DNA from: Pseudomonadota bacterium
GTDB taxonomy: Bacteria > Pseudomonadota > Alphaproteobacteria > Rhizobiales > Rhizobiaceae
Assembly (NCBI GenBank): GCA_023393575.1
Contig: JAEWKX010000247.1
Span: 1 to 7,851, forward strand
DNA length: 7,851 nucleotides
Direction of reading: 5' to 3'
A program made the translations under genes and the position numbers. Of the stretch, positions 5,925 through 7,851 are shown piece by piece; the first letter of the stretch is position 1, and each line of letters begins with the position of its first letter. The notes under the pieces are model-generated. The model did no database searches, was not told the origin of the DNA, and saw nothing but the letters and a program-made list of their open reading frames with translations.

Positions 5925-6878
5925 TCAGAAATATCCTTCGCGTTTCTTCTTTTCCATCGAGCCGGACTGGTCGCGGTCGATGGCGCGTCCCTGGCGTTCG
6001 GAGACGGTGGCGATCTCAAGCTCGGCGATCACCTCGTCGAGGGTCGTGGCGCGCGAGGGGATGGCGCCGGTGAGCGGGAAGCAGCCGAGGGTGCGGAAGC
6101 GGATGAAGCCGCGCCTGACCGTCTCGCCGGGCAGGAGTTCGAGGCGCGGATCCTCGGCAAGGACCATCATGCCGTCGCGGTCGACGTAGGGACGCTCGGC
6201 CGCGAAATAGAGCGGCACGAGCGGGATGTCCTCGGCCTGGATGTAGCGCCAGATGTCGACCTCGGTCCAGTTCGACAGCGGGAAGGCCCGCACGCTCTCG
6301 CCCTTGCGGACCATGCCGTTGTAGACGTTCCACAGTTCGGGGCGCTGGTTGCGGGGATCCCAGCGATGGTCCGGCGTGCGGAAGGAATAGATGCGCTCCT
6401 TCGCCCGGCTCGCCTCCTCGTCGCGGCGGGCACCGCCGAAGGCCGCGTCATAGCCGCCGGCGTCCAGCGCCTGGCGCAACGCTTCCGTCTTCATGATGTC
6501 CGTATAGCGGGCCGAGCCATGCGAAAACGGCGTGATATTCTCCGCCTTGCCGCGGGGATTGGTGTGTACGACAAGATCGAGATCGTACTTGCGGGCGATC
6601 TCGTCGCGGAACTCGATCATCTCCCGGAATTTCCAGGTCGTATCGACGTGCAGCAGCGGAAACGGCACGCGGCCCGGGTAGAACGCCTTGCGCGCCAGAT
6701 GCAGCAGCACGGAGGAATCCTTGCCGATCGAATAGAGCATCACCGGACGCTCGAACTCGGCGGCGACCTCGCGGAAGATATGGATCGCCTCGTTCTCCAG
6801 TGCCTTGAGGTGCGGATCGAGGGGGGACTTGGTGGACGAAGCAGACTTGGGCTCTGCTGCGTGAAGGGCGTCGGACAT
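5925..6878 (-). CDS. cysD: Sulfate adenylyltransferase subunit 2
   Basis: CysD is the catalytic subunit of ATP sulfurylase and forms the CysDN complex that activates sulfate to adenosine 5'-phosphosulfate. It belongs to the PP-loop ATP pyrophosphatase family. SIGKDSS (residues 50-56) is the PP-loop, and GGARRDEE (148-155) is the conserved CysD block. [15 protein letters not shown] and LGCFPLTGA are also typical, as is the C-terminus ending [11 protein letters not shown]. The 317-residue length matches rhizobial CysD (E. coli CysD is about 302); the extra residues are the Ser/Lys-rich start. The ATG at 6878 has GGAG (6888-6885) six bases upstream. The longer open frame upstream runs into cysH and has no family match. 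It lies 34 bases after cysH and one base before cysN, so the three genes form one transcription unit. Confidence 0.97.
   Translation of the reverse strand: MSDALHAAEPKSASSTKSPLDPHLKALENEAIHIFREVAAEFERPVMLYSIGKDSSVLLHLARKAFYPGRVPFPLLHVDTTWKFREMIEFRDEIARKYDLDLVVHTNPRGKAENITPFSHGSARYTDIMKTEALRQALDAGGYDAAFGGARRDEEASRAKERIYSFRTPDHRWDPRNQRPELWNVYNGMVRKGESVRAFPLSNWTEVDIWRYIQAEDIPLVPLYFAAERPYVDRDGMMVLAEDPRLELLPGETVRRGFIRFRTLGCFPLTGAIPSRATTLDEVIAELEIATVSERQGRAIDRDQSGSMEKKKREGYF
5934..5938 (-). promoter_or_regulatory. cysN ribosome binding site inside the cysD 3' end
   Basis: AAGGA on the minus strand lies within the last codons of cysD, ten bases before the cysN ATG at 5923. It fixes the cysN start and indicates that ribosomes finishing cysD can reinitiate on cysN, as expected for subunits of one complex. 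Confidence 0.55.
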
Positions 6879-6912
6879 CAGCAACTCCAGGGCGACCGCG
6901 GCAAGCCGCCGG

Positions 6913-7674
6913 TCAAAGGGAACTCGAATTGAGGGAGGGAGCGGCGGCATCCGGAACGTGAAGACCGCATTCGCGCTTCTCGTCATTCTCCCACCACCAG
7001 CGGCCGGCCCGCTCGGGCTCGCCGGGCTTGATGGCGCGCGTGCAGGGCTCGCAGCCGATCGAGGGATAGCCGCGCTTGTGGAGCGGATTGGTCGGCACCG
7101 CCTGTTGCTCGACATAGGCGTCGATCTGCTCCGGCGACCAGTCGGCCAGCGGATTGACCTTGATGAGGCCGCGGTCGGCGTCGTACTCGACGAAAGGAGT
7201 GGCGGAGCGGTTGCCGGACTGGCTGCGACGCAGGCCGGTCACCCAGACGGCCGCACCGTCGAGGGCTCGCGCAAGCGGCTTCAGCTTGCGCACGTGACAG
7301 CAGGCGTGGCGCGCTTCGACGCTCTCGTAGAAGCCGTTGAGGCCGTATTGCGCCGCATAGGCGTCCACATCCGCGCGGTCCGGATGAAAGCGGCGGATGG
7401 CGATGCCGAAACGATCCTCCGTCTCGTCGATCAGCGCCAGCGTTTCGGGAAAGAGCCGTCCCGTCTCCAGTGTCGCCACCTCGATATCGAGCCGTTCCAG
7501 GCCGATGGCGGCGGTGATGACCTGGTCCTCCACGCCGAGGCTGGTGGTGAACACGGCACGGCCGAGATTGGCCGCCAGCGACAGGCGCCCTGCAAGGTCG
7601 AGCTTTTCGAATTGCGCATCAAGAGTGGCGGCGAGTTCGGCCAGACGGGAGCCGGAGGCGTCGTGGATCGTCAT
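6913..7674 (-). CDS. cysH: Adenylylsulfate (APS) reductase, [4Fe-4S] type
   Basis: This enzyme reduces adenosine 5'-phosphosulfate to sulfite and AMP, using thioredoxin or a similar donor, in assimilatory sulfate reduction. The 253-residue protein has [12 protein letters not shown] (43-54), the [11 protein letters not shown] motif (69-79), [12 protein letters not shown] (145-156), and the catalytic cysteine in ECGLH (Cys236). The cluster cysteines CC (125-126, in RHACCHVRK) and CxxC (208 and 211, in GCEPCTR) are all present. These four mark APS reductases and are missing from PAPS-specific CysH such as that of E. coli. Rhizobial CysH enzymes are known to use APS. The ATG at 7674 has GGAAG (7685-7681) six bases upstream. 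It is the first gene of the cysHDN operon. The Ala/Ser-rich tail after LHVPD is not conserved. Confidence 0.96.
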   Translation of the reverse strand: MTIHDASGSRLAELAATLDAQFEKLDLAGRLSLAANLGRAVFTTSLGVEDQVITAAIGLERLDIEVATLETGRLFPETLALIDETEDRFGIAIRRFHPDRADVDAYAAQYGLNGFYESVEARHACCHVRKLKPLARALDGAAVWVTGLRRSQSGNRSATPFVEYDADRGLIKVNPLADWSPEQIDAYVEQQAVPTNPLHKRGYPSIGCEPCTRAIKPGEPERAGRWWWENDEKRECGLHVPDAAAPSLNSSSL

Positions 7675-7699
7675 GAGGTTCTTCCATGCTCTTTCGCCG

Positions 7700-7705
7700 A
7701 TTATG
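7700..7705 (-). promoter_or_regulatory. Candidate -10 element of the cysHDN promoter
   Basis: CATAAT on the minus strand (7705-7700) matches five of six -10 consensus bases. It would start transcription near 7693, about 18 bases before the cysH ATG. No good -35 lies at the correct distance, which is common where an activator is needed. The call rests on position and a single hexamer. Confidence 0.25.
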
Positions 7706-7729
7706 AAGGCCCGGCTTAGACAAGAACAC

Positions 7730-7741
7730 AAACCGCGGTTT
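7730..7741. promoter_or_regulatory. Perfect 12-bp palindrome upstream of cysH, candidate operator
   Basis: AAACCGCGGTTT is a perfect palindrome in the cysH upstream region. Its centre is about 42 bases before the transcription start inferred from CATAAT at 7705-7700, where a class II activator site would sit. The binding protein is unknown. It could equally be a repressor site or chance. Confidence 0.35.
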
Positions 7742-7851
7742 CATGACATCACGATGATGAGCAAATCTCACTCCAAAGGCGATGCCCGGGAGAAAAGCTG
7801 CGGCGCCCGCACGGTGGTTTGAGATCGGAGCCCTTCCGCCATGGTCAAGAC

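Noticed and set aside
4652..6073. Long plus-strand open frame of 473 codons opposite cysN
   Set aside because: It lies antisense to a complete cysN with all GTPase motifs. Its translation is Arg/Gly/Asp-rich with no recognisable family, as expected for a shadow frame in GC-rich DNA.
5907..6932. Plus-strand open frame of 341 codons opposite cysD
   Set aside because: It is antisense to well-conserved cysD, low in complexity and without family motifs.
7768..7851. Minus-strand frame open from the window edge to a TGA at 7770-7768, possibly the end of an upstream gene
   Set aside because: Only 27 codons are visible and they match no family I recognise. Another minus frame is open here too, so coding cannot be supported.
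7841..7851. ATG at 7841 on the plus strand with GGAG upstream, possibly a divergent gene start
   Set aside because: Only three codons and part of a fourth lie in the window, and the GGAG spacing (11 bases) is long. There is too little sequence to call.
1..7851. CRISPR arrays, tRNA or rRNA genes, insertion sequences
   Set aside because: No regularly spaced repeats, cloverleaf or rRNA-like sequence, or transposase with terminal repeats was seen on either strand.

Overview
The window is GC-rich and reads as a chromosomal segment of an alphaproteobacterium of the rhizobial group (Sinorhizobium/Ensifer and relatives). Two things support this. The truncated BetA looks, from memory of that family, very close to rhizobial choline dehydrogenases. 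The cysteine-pathway block has the rhizobial cysH-cysD-cysN form, with a [4Fe-4S] APS reductase and a CysN that lacks a fused APS kinase. No database search was possible, so names rest on motif recognition.

Layout. Positions 1-1611 (+) hold choline dehydrogenase betA, cut at its 5' end only by the window edge. Converging on it, two bases away, is a minus-strand toxin-antitoxin pair (1614-2200): a RelE/ParE-like toxin whose GTG start overlaps the stop of a YlcI/YnfO-type antitoxin. The pair has a clear promoter and an 11-bp-period repeat at the start site. Next on the minus strand is a two-gene operon (2277-3141): a secreted DUF6152 protein, then a four-helix DUF6644 membrane protein starting with TTG. 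A 250-bp divergent region (3142-3391) with hairpins separates it from a LacI/GntR-type regulator on the plus strand (3392-4432). That regulator ends three bases from the convergent cysN. The minus-strand operon cysH-cysD-cysN (7674 down to 4436) fills the rest, with a 12-bp palindrome upstream of cysH (7730-7741).

How the genes work together. BetA oxidises choline towards glycine betaine, for osmoprotection and carbon use. CysD and CysN make adenosine 5'-phosphosulfate (APS) from sulfate and ATP, and CysH reduces APS to sulfite for cysteine synthesis. The block between these housekeeping units (1614-4432) looks accessory: a toxin-antitoxin pair, an uncharacterised secreted/membrane pair and an orphan sugar-type regulator.

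The best candidate for an undescribed system is the DUF6152/DUF6644 pair. The predicted signal-peptide cut leaves two histidines at the mature N-terminus, and the membrane partner has CopD-like features, so a CopC/CopD-like periplasmic metal (copper?) pair is a testable hypothesis.
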